Shown: positions 1 to 7,391 of the stretch, one piece after another
How the letters are laid out: every line of letters begins with the position of its first letter
Position numbering within the stretch: position 1 is the first letter of the stretch
Source of the DNA: Nocardioides sp.
GTDB lineage: Bacteria > Actinomycetota > Actinomycetes > Propionibacteriales > Nocardioidaceae
Reading direction: 5' to 3'
DNA length: 43,322 nt
Assembly (NCBI RefSeq): GCF_004803405.1
Contig: NZ_SSXI01000261.1
Location: 1-43,322 of the forward strand
Program-made: the position numbers and the translations under genes
Notes under the pieces: model-generated
Seen by the model: the letters and a program-made list of their open reading frames with translations, nothing else
Database searches by the model: none
Told to the model about the DNA's origin: nothing

Positions 1-2
1 CG

Positions 3-272
3 ACCACCGGCTACGAGCTGACCCAACGGGTCCTGCGGGGCCGGCTCGACGACTTCGTGCTCGTCAGCGACGACGCCATCGACCAGGCCGCCCGACTCCT
101 GGCCACGCAGGCGCACACGCTTGCCGAGGGTGCCGGAGCCGCCGCCCTGGCCGGGCTGATCGCCGACCGTCGGGGCGAGGTCCGGACCGGCCGGCAGGCT
201 GGGCCGATCGCGGTGATCTGCACCGGCGCGAACGCGTCCGCCGACGAGATCGCGAGGCTCGCGGCGGCCTGA
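3..272 (+). CDS. Threonine/serine dehydratase, C-terminal fragment (PLP fold type II)
   Basis: Only the last 89 codons are inside the window; the gene begins upstream. The fragment reads as the C-terminal end of a pyridoxal-phosphate threonine/serine dehydratase: GYELTQRVL, then a helix with HTLAEGAGAAALAGL, and the closing PIAVICTGANAS strand-turn that is typical of the family near the cofactor phosphate-binding end. Such enzymes deaminate L-threonine or L-serine to 2-oxo acids in the cytoplasm. The catalytic lysine lies outside the window, so substrate (threonine, serine or a D-amino acid) cannot be decided. Family assignment is good from the GAGAAALAGL and ICTGAN motifs. Confidence 0.75.
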   Translation, partial: TTGYELTQRVLRGRLDDFVLVSDDAIDQAARLLATQAHTLAEGAGAAALAGLIADRRGEVRTGRQAGPIAVICTGANASADEIARLAAA

Positions 273-314
273 GCACGACGGCGCGTCGCAACCTCTGTGG
301 CGCCTGTGACTGGT

Positions 315-320
315 GATACT
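315..320 (+). promoter_or_regulatory. -10 element, leaderless LCP gene
   Basis: GATACT lies 7 nt before the GTG at 328. This fits the NANNNT -10 pattern of actinobacterial leaderless transcripts and favours 328 over the upstream GTG at 313 as the start. Confidence 0.45.
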
Positions 321-327
321 GGGTTCC

Positions 328-1758
328 GTGCCTCAGATCGCCGTCGACGAGCGGGCCGCGCGCGTCCGCTTCCGTCGCGCGCTGGCGCTGATGGCGTTCA
401 CGCTCGTCGTCCCCGGGTCGGCCCAGCTGATCGCCGGGAACCGCGACCTCGGCCGGCTCGCCGTCCGCATCTGGCTGGCGACCGTCGCCGCCCTCGCCCT
501 GACCGCGGCGGTGGTGCTGGTGCACCGTCCCTTCGCGTACTGGTTGGTGTTCAACCCCGACGTGCTGCTCGCCGCCCGGCTCTACCTCCTGGTCGGCGCC
601 GTGGCCTGGGCGGGCCTGTTCATCGACGCCTGGCGGATCGGCCGACCGATGAGCCTGCGGCTGCAGCACCGCCGCGCGATCGTCGGCGTCAACGGCATCC
701 TGTGCTTCTCCGTCGCGGGCACCATGCTGTTCGGCGCGCACCTCGCCGCTGCCCAGCGGGACTGGCTGACGATGTTCGCCGATGGCGAGCTCGGTGAGGC
801 GCACGACGGCCGGTACAACATCCTCCTGCTCGGGGGTGACTCCGGCGCCGACCGCTGGGGCCTGCGCCCGGACTCCCTCACTGTCGCCTCCGTCGACGCC
901 CGGACCGGCCAGACGGTGATGATCGGCCTGCCCCGCAACATGCAGGACTTCCCGTTCCGCGAAGGCACCGTGATGCACGAGGAGTTCCCCCGCGGGTTCG
1001 ACTGCGACGACTGCTACCTCAACGGCGTCAGCACCTGGGCCCAGGACCACACCGACCTGTTCGACGACGAGGAGACCGCCGGCGTCGACGCGACCGTGAT
1101 GGCCGTCGAGGGCATCACCGGACTGCGGGTCAACAACTGGGTGATGGTCAACATGCGCGGGTTCAAGAGGCTCGTCGACGCGTTCGGCGGCGTCACCCTC
1201 ACCGTGCGTGACCGGATCCCCGTCGGCGGTCTCGGCAGCGACGTGACCGGATACATCGAGCCGGGAACGCGGAAGCTGAACGGGCACGACGTGCTCTGGT
1301 ACGCCCGCGCCCGCGAGGGATCCGACGACTACTCGAGGATGGCGCGGCAGAAGTGCGTGCTCAACGCCATGCTCACCCAGATCAGCCCGCGCCAGGCGCT
1401 CACGAACTTCCAGGAGATCGCCGAGGCGTCCAGCGCGATGATCCAGACCGACCTGCCGGGCGCGGCGCTCAACGACTTCGCCCAGCTGGCGCTCCGTGCC
1501 CGCAGCCAGCCGATCTCGACGGTCTCGCTCGTCCCGCCCCGGATCGACACCGCCAACCCCGACATCGACCTCGTGCAGGACATGATCCGGAAGGCGATCG
1601 ACAAGGCCGAGGGGAAGGCCCAGGGGAAGGCTTCGCCGGAGACGAAGGCCAAAGCCAAGGCGAAGCCGGCGAGCGGCAAGGTGACCGGCGGGTCGATCGG
1701 CTCGCGCAACGACGGCTACGCCGCCAACGAGGCCGACGACCTCGCCGCTGCCTGCTGA
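328..1758 (+). CDS. LytR-CpsA-Psr (LCP) family cell-wall protein
   Basis: A 476-residue membrane protein. Four hydrophobic segments occupy roughly the first 140 residues, followed by an extracytoplasmic LCP domain. Diagnostic motifs are NILLLGGDSG, RPDSLTVASVD, IGLPRNMQDFP, DAFGGVTLTV and the arginine-rich YARARE...DDYSRMARQ loop, which in the family binds polyprenyl-pyrophosphate-linked glycopolymers. LCP enzymes transfer such polymers (teichoic acids, arabinogalactan) to peptidoglycan. The C-terminal tail is Lys/Ala-rich low complexity (KAKAKAKPASGK) and would face the wall. Four N-terminal membrane segments are more than the single helix of many LCP proteins. The start at 328 is chosen from the -10 spacing; 313 is an in-frame alternative. 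Confidence 0.88.
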   Translation: MPQIAVDERAARVRFRRALALMAFTLVVPGSAQLIAGNRDLGRLAVRIWLATVAALALTAAVVLVHRPFAYWLVFNPDVLLAARLYLLVGAVAWAGLFIDAWRIGRPMSLRLQHRRAIVGVNGILCFSVAGTMLFGAHLAAAQRDWLTMFADGELGEAHDGRYNILLLGGDSGADRWGLRPDSLTVASVDARTGQTVMIGLPRNMQDFPFREGTVMHEEFPRGFDCDDCYLNGVSTWAQDHTDLFDDEETAGVDATVMAVEGITGLRVNNWVMVNMRGFKRLVDAFGGVTLTVRDRIPVGGLGSDVTGYIEPGTRKLNGHDVLWYARAREGSDDYSRMARQKCVLNAMLTQISPRQALTNFQEIAEASSAMIQTDLPGAALNDFAQLALRARSQPISTVSLVPPRIDTANPDIDLVQDMIRKAIDKAEGKAQGKASPETKAKAKAKPASGKVTGGSIGSRNDGYAANEADDLAAAC

Positions 1759-1798
1759 GGCCCGCCCGCTCAGGGCAAGACCTTCGGCCGTCTCGGGA

Positions 1799-2563
1799 TC
1801 AGGCGGCGAACGCGGAGACGACGGCGTCGTACGTCTGCTGGTCCGGCGCGGCCACCAGGCCGCCCTGCAGCGCCAGCGGGGCGATCGGTTCGCCGCCGAT
1901 GGTGCCGATCACGCCACCGGCCTCAGTCAGGATCACGCTGCCCGGCAGGTGGTCCCACGGCATGCTGCGGCTGTAGACGAGCGCCGAGGCGTCGCCCGCC
2001 ACCAGGTGCGGGTAGTCGATCCCGCAGCAGGCCCAGGTCAGCTCGAGCCTGCCGAGACCGGGCAGGTCGCGGCCGACCCACTGCCGCCGGGCGGTGCGGT
2101 ACGGCGCACCGTTCGGCTCGCTCACGGTGAGCCGCTCCCCGTTGTGCCAGGCGCCGGCGCCACGCTCGGCGACGTAGGCGGCCTCGTGCTGCGGCTGCCA
2201 GATCCAGCCGCGGGTCACCTCGCCCGCACGGACCTCCGACACCATCACAGCGTGGTTCGGCGACCCCAGCACGAAGTTCTTGGTGCCGTCGACCGGGTCC
2301 ACGGTGAAGCCGTGATCGGCCTCCCCGAAGCGGCCGAGCAGCTCCGGGTCGGTCGCCATCGCCTCCTCCCCGAGGACGACCGCCTCGGGGTAGGCGGCGA
2401 GCAGAGCGGCCGTGATCAGCTCCTCGGACTCGTGGTCGGCGATGGTCACCAGGTCGCCGGGATTCTTCTCGGAGATCTGATGCTCGGCGAGCTGGCGGAA
2501 CCGCGGGGTGATCACCTCGGCCGCGACGTCCTGCAGGAGCTTGAGCACGGTGTCGGTGTCCAC
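1799..2563 (-). CDS. Inositol monophosphatase family protein
   Basis: A 254-residue Mg2+-dependent phosphatase of the IMPase/FBPase fold. Visible metal-site motifs are the GEE glutamates (VVLGEEAM), DPVDGTKNF (motif A) and WDHLPGSVILTEAGG (motif B). Families with this architecture hydrolyse inositol phosphate, histidinol phosphate (actinobacterial HisN) or PAP; sequence alone does not separate them here. It is convergent with the LCP gene, 40 bp apart. The reading frame stays open upstream to 2722, but that extension has no family similarity and the GTG at 2563 sits 6 nt below a TACCGT -10 element, so this start is preferred. Confidence 0.85.
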   Translation of the reverse strand: MDTDTVLKLLQDVAAEVITPRFRQLAEHQISEKNPGDLVTIADHESEELITAALLAAYPEAVVLGEEAMATDPELLGRFGEADHGFTVDPVDGTKNFVLGSPNHAVMVSEVRAGEVTRGWIWQPQHEAAYVAERGAGAWHNGERLTVSEPNGAPYRTARRQWVGRDLPGLGRLELTWACCGIDYPHLVAGDASALVYSRSMPWDHLPGSVILTEAGGVIGTIGGEPIAPLALQGGLVAAPDQQTYDAVVSAFAA

Positions 2564-2569
2564 GTCCCC

Positions 2570-2575
2570 ACGGTA
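2570..2575 (-). promoter_or_regulatory. -10 element, leaderless IMPase-family gene
   Basis: On the minus strand TACCGT is followed by 6 nt and the GTG start at 2563, matching the leaderless NANNNT pattern seen throughout this window. Confidence 0.5.
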
Positions 2576-2692
2576 GTGGGGCCCAGTGCTGCGGGCTGAC
2601 GCGGTCCGGCCGCAACAGCTGTGGGCTGCCGGGTCTGCAGTGGAGGGAGAGTGGCGCTGACGCTGCGGAAAGTCCGTGATCGAGCCTTGGCT

Positions 2693-2708
2693 TCGAACAG
2701 GCGTTCGA
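2693..2708 (+). promoter_or_regulatory. SOS box (LexA operator)
   Basis: TCGAAC-AGGC-GTTCGA is a perfect match to the actinobacterial LexA operator TCGAAC-N4-GTTCGA. It ends one base before the -10 element TAGAAT, so bound LexA would occupy the -35/spacer region of the promoter of the DUF222/HNH gene. DUF222/13E12-type genes in mycobacteria are known DNA-damage-inducible loci. Confidence 0.85.
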
Positions 2709-2709
2709 G

Positions 2710-2715
2710 TAGAAT
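2710..2715 (+). promoter_or_regulatory. -10 element of the DUF222/HNH gene
   Basis: TAGAAT, 5 nt before the ATG at 2721; the transcript would be essentially leaderless. It abuts the SOS box immediately upstream. Confidence 0.65.
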
Positions 2716-2720
2716 GAGGC

Positions 2721-4095
2721 ATGGATCACACCCCTCCTTCCGGCTCGAAGGCGGAGTTCCTGCTCCGTGCGGAGCAGACGCCGTTCCTGCGCCGGACAGC
2801 CGAGCTGCGAGACCTGATGGAGGCGCTGGAGTGGTGTGACCTGAACTCGGTCGACCCGCAGTCCGATCCGGGGGCGGTCCCGTTGGCGATGGGTGGGGAC
2901 CATTTGACCCGGTACGGCGGGGACGGGACGCCGGATGTCTCGGAGCTGTGTGCGGTGGAATACGCGGTGGTCCGACAGGCCGGGGTGCGGGCGACGCAGA
3001 ACCTGATGGCCGATGCGCTGGATCTGCGGCACCGGTTCCCGCTGGTGTGGGCGCGGGCGCAGGAGTTGGTGTGCGAGGTGTGGGTGCTGCGCCGGATCAC
3101 GGTGCTGGCCCGACGGCTGACGAAGGCGCAGGCGTGGTTCGTGGATGCGGCGGCGGTGGGGGTGCTGGATCAGTCCCCGGGGCGGGTGCTGGGGATCGTG
3201 GAGGCGAAGGTGATCGAGGCCGACACGCGTGCGCATGAGGACCTGGTTCGCGAGGCGCATGTGCGGCGGGGGGTGTGGTTCCCCCGACCACGGCCCGGTG
3301 AGCAGCTGGAGATCGACGGCCTGGCGGGTTCGCGCCGGGTGGCGGCGCGGTTGAAGCCGGGTCAGGTCGCCGAGCTGGAGCACACCGTGGACCTGATCGC
3401 CGACCACCTGGCCGATGAGTACGCCGCGGATCCTGATGCCGAGCTGCCCACGGGTGACCAGCTGCGTGCGGAGGCGATGGCGGTGCTGGCCGACCCGTAT
3501 GCGGCGGCGGCGATCCTCGACGAGGCCACCGCCATTCCAGGGCGGGCGATCGTGGAGCAGTGTCCCGAACGGAAGCGCAAGACCGCCCGCCGGGCCACCG
3601 TGCACGTGCACGTCGATGCGGCCGTTCTTGGCCGGCCACGCCGAGGGCGTGGTGCGGGTGGAGGACCTGGGTCCGCTCCTACTGGGTCAGCTCGCGGAGC
3701 TGCTGGGCCGCAGCGACATCGCACTGGCCCCGGTGATCGACCTCCGCCAGCTGGCCTCGGTCAACGCCTACGAGCACCCCGCGGCGATGAAGACCCGCAC
3801 CGAGCTGCGCACGGTGGGGGATGTGTTCCCCCACTCCACCCACCTCCCGGGTGCCACGCTGGTCGACCACGACCACCCGGTCCCCTACGAGCCGGGCGGC
3901 CCACCCGGACAGACCGGCGACCTCAACGACGCCCCCCTCACGAGACGACATCACCGCGCCAAGACCCACCACGGCTACACCCTGCGCCAGACCGGACCTG
4001 GGTCCTATGAATGGACCACACCCCACGGCATCCGACGCACCGTCGACCACACCGGCACCCACCTGCCCGACGTAGGTGCGTCTCACACCCGCTGA
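2721..4095 (+). pseudogene. DUF222 / HNH endonuclease (13E12-like), frameshifted
   Basis: Two overlapping frames together give one protein of about 457 residues, the normal size of this family. The first frame (from 2721) holds the helical DUF222 region (CAVEYAVVRQAGVR, RRLTKAQAWFVDAAAVG). Near 3624-3630 coherent sequence jumps to the next frame (LAGHAEGVVRVEDLG) and runs to the stop at 4095. The second part holds the HNH-like end: DHDHPVPYEPGG, a central Asn in GDLNDAPL, and RRHHRAKTH. One extra base (reading GTT-C-TTG) explains the break; no stop codon has accumulated in the second part, so the event is recent, a sequencing error, or less likely a +1 recoding site. As read, translation would continue out of frame to 4010 and lose the nuclease end. 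Members are thought to be mobile or repeated nucleases; target unknown. Confidence 0.8.
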
Positions 4096-4125
4096 CTTCG
4101 CGCGGTCGATGCCCCCCGGGTCGGG

Positions 4126-4626
4126 TCAGGTGCCGTCCTGACCTGTGTCGACGACCGGCTGCTCGGTCGCACTCCGGCGATCCGCACGGCGCCTCGCATC
4201 CTCATGCGCCTGACGCAAGAGGTCGGTCGCCAGCACGTGTGTGCGCCTGCCTGGGTTGACGATCGACACCCACCCTTGCGCGCGGTACACCGGGTGAGGA
4301 AGGACCACGTCGGCGGCGGCGTAGTCCCACGGGGTCGTCAGAGCCCGAGAGCTCTCACCTGTGAGCTCGAGGAACGCATTCGTGCCGACATGAATGTTCA
4401 GTCGCCAACGATCCGGATGGTCGAGGTCGCACAGGGCGTCGCCGGGATAGTTCTTCGTCACGATGGTGGCGTAGGGCTGCTCGCGCGCAGGCACCTGGCC
4501 GCTGGGCGAGTAGTAGAAGAAGTGGTCGCCCCAGGCGATCTCCGGGAATGCGCTGCCCTCGTCGGGGGCAAGCTCAAGCACCCCGTCGAATGCTCGGATG
4601 GTCTCGAGAAGTCGGTCCATACTCAT
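4126..4626 (-). CDS. DUF6194 family protein
   Basis: A 166-residue soluble protein without signal or membrane segment. I recognise the DUF6194 pattern: an N-terminal helix (MSMDRLLETIRAFDGV), WGDHFFYYSP, then PYATIVTKNYPGD, a strand with RLNIHVG and the closing WVSIVNPG. The fold resembles small luciferase-like or YjbR-like proteins, but no catalytic role is established to my knowledge. It is transcribed away from the tandem-MerR gene with only 39 bp between the starts, so the regulator may control it. The last 20 residues are polar and poorly conserved-looking. An in-frame ATG at 4620 is an alternative start. Confidence 0.7.
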   Translation of the reverse strand: MSMDRLLETIRAFDGVLELAPDEGSAFPEIAWGDHFFYYSPSGQVPAREQPYATIVTKNYPGDALCDLDHPDRWRLNIHVGTNAFLELTGESSRALTTPWDYAAADVVLPHPVYRAQGWVSIVNPGRRTHVLATDLLRQAHEDARRRADRRSATEQPVVDTGQDGT

Positions 4627-4628
4627 GG

Positions 4629-4652
4629 TTCAAGCATGTGGTTGAAGTGCTT
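4629..4652. promoter_or_regulatory. Candidate operator between DUF6194 and MerR genes
   Basis: The 39-bp intergenic space holds two nested inverted repeats: TTCAA (4629-4633) with TTGAA (4642-4646), and AAGCA (4632-4636) with TGCTT (4648-4652). MerR-family proteins bind dyads inside promoters, so autoregulation plus control of the divergent gene is plausible. Arms are short. Confidence 0.35.
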
Positions 4653-4665
4653 ATGGAGGGTTCGG

Positions 4666-5427
4666 ATGCACCGAGCGGGCGAGGCGACGCGACCTATGAA
4701 CACTGCTGCTGTCGCGGCAGCGTCGAGATACTCCGCACAGCAGGTACGTGACCTGGAGGCTCTTGGCGTGATCCCCACTGCAGCCAGGTCACCCAACGGG
4801 TACCGGCAGTTCTCCGCAGAGCACGTGCGCGGCCTTCGCGCCTACCGCGACCTCGCTCACGCGGTCGGGCCTGTCGAGGCTCGACGGGCGATGCGAGAGA
4901 TACGAGTCCAGCCGCCCGACCAGGCGTCGGCGCTGATCTGCGGGTTCCATGCCAGGCTCAACGACGAGCGAGAGCAGGCACTCGCAGCACGTTGTGCGCT
5001 GGAGTCCATCCGCGCCGAGGCGACGACCGATGCCGCGCCCGTCGAAGGTGACTCCATGACCATCACCGGGCTGTCACAGGCCCTCGGCGTCAAGGCATCC
5101 ACGCTCCGCTTCTGGGAGAAGGTCGGTCTGGTCGCACCCGAGCGAGTGGCAACGCGAGCGGGGACAGCACGGCGCTACACCGTCACCGCGATCCGGGAAG
5201 CACGCATCACCGCAGCCCTCCGTGCCGGTGGCTACCGCATCCCAGATGTACAGAAGGCGATCACAGCAGTCCGCGACCTGAACGACGTCAGCGACTCGCT
5301 CACCGCGCTCGACACGCGCCTGCAGGCGATCGCCCAACGCGCACTCGCCCTTATGCGAGCGGGAACTCTGCTGGCAGGGATCATCGAGTCAGCCCAGGTC
5401 AGCTTGACCAACGCCCCCAACAGCTAG
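4666..5427 (+). CDS. MerR-family regulator with two tandem MerR DNA-binding domains
   Basis: A 253-residue protein with two separate winged-helix MerR modules. The first is at about residues 11-80 (RYSAQQVRDLEALGVI, then NGYRQFSAEHVRGL). The second starts near residue 135 (MTITGLSQALGVKASTLRF, WEKVGLVAPER, RRYTVTAIREARI). A helical linker with EREQALAARCALESI joins them, and a helical C-terminus (LTALDTRLQAIAQRAL) resembles the dimerisation coil of ordinary MerR proteins. No cysteine or other effector-site motif is evident. Two domains in one chain suggest an intramolecular pair of DNA readers or an elongated operator. Start 4666 has a good GGAGG site 6-7 nt upstream; the open frame extends to 4204 only as a shadow of the divergent gene. 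Confidence 0.75.
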   Translation: MHRAGEATRPMNTAAVAAASRYSAQQVRDLEALGVIPTAARSPNGYRQFSAEHVRGLRAYRDLAHAVGPVEARRAMREIRVQPPDQASALICGFHARLNDEREQALAARCALESIRAEATTDAAPVEGDSMTITGLSQALGVKASTLRFWEKVGLVAPERVATRAGTARRYTVTAIREARITAALRAGGYRIPDVQKAITAVRDLNDVSDSLTALDTRLQAIAQRALALMRAGTLLAGIIESAQVSLTNAPNS

Positions 5428-5511
5428 GGGAGTGCCTGACCACCCCCGTGCCTCGATGAGCGAACGACGCGGGCGACAACGGAGTGGAGTGACGAAGAAA
5501 CCGGCGCGTGA

Positions 5512-6363
5512 TCACGGAGCTCGGGTGACCACGTCGGTCTCGAAGGTGCTGGTCCACATCGGCTGCTCAGGGCCGACCCAGGTCTCGTCCTTCTCCGGGT
5601 GGCCCACCAGGCCTCGGAACGCACCCGTGGCGGGGTCGACCACGAACCAGACCTCGTGCTCGCCGTCGATCGTGATGGCCTTGCCCGCGAGTCCGGGACT
5701 GGTGAAGTCGGGATCCGCGACCTTGACCCCGTCGAGGGTGACGAGTGCGTTCAGGACTTCGGTCTTGAAGGATTCGGGGGCGGTCGGATCGTTGACGATC
5801 CAGAAGGCGACCGTCCAGAGGCCGTGCAGGTCGCGGCGCTGCTGGTTCTCCTGGGCGTAGTCGCGGAGATCCTCCAACAGGCCGGTGACGTCGGCCGCGT
5901 GCTGGACGTAGAGCTTGGGGCCCCAGTCGTCGAACGCGTGGGTGTAGGTGCGGCCGCCGAAGACCGAGCGCTCGACCCAGTCGGAGGTTCCGTCCCCCGG
6001 GATCCAGTACTCCAGCCGCGGTCCCTCGTGGTCCACGGCGCCCGGCTTCCCGTAGCCCCAGGTGCGCTCGACGCGCCTGATGTGGAGGAACTCATCGGGT
6101 CCCACCTCGGGGTGGACGGCGAGGTGCGCTGCGGTGAGCGGGGTCGCCACGGCGGAGCCGCCACCCCCGGGGACGGCCAGCCCGACGATGACGATCGCAG
6201 CCGCTGTCGCGACGACCATGGCGACCAGCCGGAGTGGGCGACGGTGTCGACGGCCTGAGAGGGCTCGGCGAAGAAGTCGGCGACGAGCCCGGGTGACGGT
6301 GAGCTGATCCGGCGCTGCGACGTCCGGCCGGGCTTCGCGGAGCAAGGTGAGTTCGTCGATCAT
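5512..6363 (-). CDS. CU044_5270-type membrane protein, sigma-factor partner
   Basis: A 283-residue protein with a short cytoplasmic N-terminus (MIDELTLLREARPDVAAPD), an Arg-rich stretch, one transmembrane helix (about residues 44-65, LRLVAMVVATAAAIVIVGLAV) and a large external domain. The opening LLREARPDV segment is the hallmark of the CU044_5270 family, which sits next to ECF sigma factors in actinobacteria. Its ATG overlaps the sigma-factor stop codon (ATGA), so the two are translationally coupled. By position it may act as a membrane anti-sigma or sensor, but I see no zinc-binding anti-sigma motif, so that role is inference. Convergent with the MerR gene. Confidence 0.7.
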   Translation of the reverse strand: MIDELTLLREARPDVAAPDQLTVTRARRRLLRRALSGRRHRRPLRLVAMVVATAAAIVIVGLAVPGGGGSAVATPLTAAHLAVHPEVGPDEFLHIRRVERTWGYGKPGAVDHEGPRLEYWIPGDGTSDWVERSVFGGRTYTHAFDDWGPKLYVQHAADVTGLLEDLRDYAQENQQRRDLHGLWTVAFWIVNDPTAPESFKTEVLNALVTLDGVKVADPDFTSPGLAGKAITIDGEHEVWFVVDPATGAFRGLVGHPEKDETWVGPEQPMWTSTFETDVVTRAP

Positions 6364-6929
6364 CGCGGAGTCTCCTCGAGTGCGGGGATGAGCCCGGCGC
6401 GCAGAGCGGCGCGAGCGCGGTGGATGCGGGAGCGGACAGTGCCGACGGGGACGCCGACGACCTCCGCGATCTCGGTGTAGGACAGCTCTTCCCAGGCGTA
6501 GAGCAGAAGCGCTTCGCGGTCGTCCGATGCGACGGCTGCGAGTCCGTCCCGCACCGCCACCCACCTGCGCTCGGAGTCGACCCCCGCGATGACCTCATCG
6601 TCGTGTGTGTTCGACGCGTCCGGCTGGAGCGCGGCCCACATGCCGAACGCGCGCTGGGCGCTCGCGGTGCTCCGGAAGTGTCGATGGGTCAGGTTGCGTG
6701 CGATCCCGTAGAGCCAGGGAAGGGCGGATCCCGCCTCGGAGACGAACTCGGCTCGCTGCGAGAACGCTGCCGTGAAAACCTCCGCAAGGACGTCGTCGGC
6801 TGCCTGGCTGCCAGCGCGTCGAGCGACGTAGGCATGGATCGCGCGGTGATGGCGGTCGAAGATCGCGGCGAAGGACTCGGGATGACGCCGTGATCGCTCG
6901 ATGATCTCGACGTCGGATGTCATGGTCAC
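6360..6929 (-). CDS. RNA polymerase ECF sigma factor (sigma-70 family)
   Basis: A 189-residue sigma factor with region 2 (FAAIFDRHHRAIHAYVARR, then DDVLAEVFTAAF and LPWLYGIARNLTHRHFR) and region 4 (DREALLLYAWEELSYTEIA, EVVGVPVGTVRSRIHRARAAL). There is no region 3, as expected for the extracytoplasmic-function group. It would redirect RNA polymerase to a small regulon under a signal probably passed by the coupled membrane protein downstream. The start is GTG 6929 or ATG 6923; a TAAGGT hexamer lies just upstream and a 12-bp palindrome overlaps both start codons. Confidence 0.9.
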   Translation of the reverse strand: MTMTSDVEIIERSRRHPESFAAIFDRHHRAIHAYVARRAGSQAADDVLAEVFTAAFSQRAEFVSEAGSALPWLYGIARNLTHRHFRSTASAQRAFGMWAALQPDASNTHDDEVIAGVDSERRWVAVRDGLAAVASDDREALLLYAWEELSYTEIAEVVGVPVGTVRSRIHRARAALRAGLIPALEETPR

Positions 6930-6935
6930 GTGACC
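6924..6935. promoter_or_regulatory. 12-bp palindrome over the sigma-factor start
   Basis: GGTCACGTGACC is a perfect palindrome covering the sigma-factor start region, directly downstream of a minus-strand TAAGGT hexamer. Its place at the start of the transcript or coding region suggests an operator, but a chance palindrome is possible. Confidence 0.35.
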
Positions 6936-7051
6936 TTATGCCCGACCCAGGACTGCCGGTTCGCGACGAGGGTGCCGGGCTGGAGTCGGTCGTCGGGCGA
7001 TGACTCTGCCCGCCTGCGAGAGTCTCGACGTCCATGACCAAGGAGAGCTCG

Positions 7052-7261
7052 ATGACCAACGGCCCCGCCTCCTACTTCCCCTCGATCGAGAAGAAGTACG
7101 GCCGCCCCATCGCCGACTGGAAGCAGATCCTGCGTGCGCACACCGGCTACGGAGCAGGTGCCAAGCACTCTGATCTCGTCGCGTTCCTCAAGAGCGAGCA
7201 CGGTCTGGGACACGGGCATGCGAACGCGCTGGTCGCACACACGCTCAATGAGGACGACTGA
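7052..7261 (+). CDS. DUF4287 domain protein
   Basis: A 69-residue cytoplasmic protein. The run SYFPSIEKKYGRPIADWKQI, followed by a short linker and SDLVAFLKSEHGLGHGHANALVAH, is the DUF4287 signature: a small helical domain seen alone or in front of DUF5655. No catalytic function is known to me. ATG 7052 has a purine-rich AGGAGAG site about 5 nt upstream and is preferred over the in-frame ATG at 7034, which would place that site inside the coding region. It is divergent from the sigma factor. The stop codon lies inside a duplicated 14-bp segment. Confidence 0.75.
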   Translation: MTNGPASYFPSIEKKYGRPIADWKQILRAHTGYGAGAKHSDLVAFLKSEHGLGHGHANALVAHTLNEDD

Positions 7262-7286
7262 GGACTACTGGGGGACGACTGAGGAC
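7252..7286. repeat. Two 14-bp direct repeats, period 21
   Basis: GGACGACTGAGGAC occurs at 7252-7265 and again at 7273-7286. The first copy includes the DUF4287 stop codon, so this looks like a small 21-bp tandem duplication at the gene end. Confidence 0.7.
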
Positions 7287-7298
7287 GCCTGACCGGAT

Positions 7299-7339
7299 CC
7301 GGGAACCCGTGCTCCTCCTCGCCGACTGACGGTTCCCGG
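7299..7339. terminator. Possible hairpin terminator
   Basis: CCGGGAACC (7299-7307) is the exact reverse complement of GGTTCCCGG (7331-7339), separated by 23 nt. It lies between the DUF4287 gene and the next promoter. There is no T-run, as is common in high-GC actinobacteria. The long loop lowers confidence. Confidence 0.4.
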
Positions 7340-7391
7340 CGCTTCACCTGCCGATCGACGGCCCGCCACCTGCGGCTGGTCGGCTGCGGCC

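Noticed and set aside
1923..3611. 562-codon antisense frame over the IMPase and DUF222 genes
   Set aside because: Crosses the SOS box and two genes with clear families; His/Arg-rich shadow.
3600..3640. Programmed frameshift in the DUF222 gene
   Set aside because: No recognised slippery heptamer or stimulatory stem-loop at the shift point; mutation or sequencing error is simpler.
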